Assembly: GCA_002351955.1 (NCBI GenBank)
Contig: DEHO01000046.1
Coordinates: forward strand, 59,442 to 65,606
Length of the DNA: 6,165 nt
Direction: 5' to 3'
From: Flavobacteriales bacterium UBA2798
GTDB lineage: Bacteria; Bacteroidota; Bacteroidia; Flavobacteriales_D; UBA2798
Both the position numbers and the translations under genes were made by a program. Below the pieces are notes generated by a model, which was given only the letters and a program-made list of their open reading frames with translations, was not told the DNA's origin and ran no database searches. Of the stretch, positions 5,899 through 6,165 are shown piece after piece; within the stretch, counting starts at the first letter, position 1, and each line of letters begins with the position of its first letter.

Positions 5899-5926
5899 AC
5901 CGCTTGACCGCTTTCTCGTATAAGCG
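5899..5926. promoter_or_regulatory. Tandem ACCGCTT repeats plus inverted AAGCG before the integrase
   Basis: ACCGCTT occurs at 5899-5905 and again at 5907-5913, an 8-base period. The complementary AAGCG follows at 5922-5926, so the second copy can pair with it across an 8-base loop. The cluster ends 11 bases before the integrase ATG. This arrangement fits a binding site for the recombinase or for a regulator of its gene, but no function can be shown from sequence alone. Confidence 0.35.
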
Positions 5927-5937
5927 ACAAAAAAAAT

Positions 5938-6165
5938 ATGGCTATTACAACGATCGATTCTGCCGGATTTGAAAAACTTTTCCGGCAATTTATCAGGGAG
6001 TCACTCAACGGTAAACGAACCAGTGCATCCGGAAAGCGCATCTCTGATGTAACTTCAAACAATTACAACAACACGTTAAGAATTCTGCTTCGGTTTCAAA
6101 GTGAACGGAAATTTCAATTGTGTCTCCATCTTGTTCACAGAGTGAACCACAAAGACATTAAAACG
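5938..6165 (+). CDS. Tyrosine recombinase / site-specific integrase, N-terminal part (runs off the window)
   Basis: An open frame starts at ATG 5938, right after an A-rich stretch, and continues without a stop for 76 codons to the window edge. An in-frame TGA at 5905-5907 and the absence of any ATG after it fix this start. The visible protein, with F-E-K-L-F-R-Q-F-I at 11-19, a GKR at 25-27, SGKRIS at 31-36 and T39-S-N-N-Y43 followed by an L/F-rich helix, matches what I know of the SAM-like core-binding domain at the start of Bacteroidota phage-type integrases, where G-K-R and T-x-x-N-Y are recurrent. The catalytic R...H-x-x-R...Y residues would lie beyond the window and cannot be checked. 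Base composition (25 G or C among bases 5941-6000) is closer to the left part of the window than to the AT-rich block. It suggests a mobile element edge, but an intact gene is not proven. Confidence 0.72.
   Translation, partial: MAITTIDSAGFEKLFRQFIRESLNGKRTSASGKRISDVTSNNYNNTLRILLRFQSERKFQLCLHLVHRVNHKDIKT

Larger units (their letters stand above)
5605..5937. other. Gene-poor stretch upstream of the integrase gene
   Basis: These 333 bases hold no supported gene. The longest open frame noticed is 25 codons (ATG 5700 to TAA 5775-5777), with no recognisable product. There are short symmetrical elements: an inverted repeat at 5847-5860, and tandem plus inverted copies of CGCTT at 5899-5926, directly before the integrase start. 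No tRNA gene, rho-independent terminator or clear promoter pair was identified. The composition is AT-rich, like the block to its left. Confidence 0.5.

Noticed and set aside
5904..5924. Sigma70-like TTGACC and TATAAG pair before the integrase
   Set aside because: The spacing is only 9 bases instead of about 17, and Bacteroidota promoters use a different consensus.

Overview
The window looks like a piece of a Bacteroidota (Bacteroidetes) chromosome. The taxonomic hints are a complete DUF4293-type membrane protein with the C-terminal signature typical of that phylum, a small membrane protein with a GldL-like K-x-M-H-W-P-G motif, an integrase N-terminus of the type common in Bacteroidota, and start codons that mostly lack a Shine-Dalgarno sequence. 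This assignment rests on remembered family features, not on a search.

Layout. Positions 3-461 (+) encode the DUF4293 protein. It meets tail to tail, with no base between the two stop codons, a lipoprotein-like membrane protein on the minus strand (1085-462). A 143-base divergent spacer with a dyad (1135-1161) follows. Next is a two-gene redox operon on the plus strand: a soluble FAD/NAD(P)H oxidoreductase (1229-2572) overlapping by 4 bases a membrane polyferredoxin of the NapH/NosR/CcoG type (2569-4149). A small four-helix membrane protein follows at 4243-4602.

Right after that stop codon the character of the DNA changes. A G-rich tract (4602-4641) and an AAAT-repeat stretch lead into a strongly AT-rich block. 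It holds two small unrecognised secreted or membrane-anchored proteins (4677-5018 and 5215-5604) separated by loosely packed non-coding DNA. A gene-poor stretch (5605-5937) precedes the 5' part of a tyrosine-recombinase/integrase gene (5938 to the window end), which has short tandem and inverted repeats just upstream. I read 1 to about 4602 as core-like chromosome and about 4603 onward as an accessory segment or the edge of a mobile element.

How the genes work together. The clear functional unit is the FAD enzyme plus the polyferredoxin. The first would take electrons from NAD(P)H in the cytoplasm. The second carries two [4Fe-4S] clusters plus two further cysteine motifs, all predicted on the cytoplasmic side of the membrane, so the pair could move electrons into the membrane, to quinone or to an extracytoplasmic acceptor. 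The acceptor cannot be named from the window. No RNA gene, CRISPR array or complete insertion sequence was seen.
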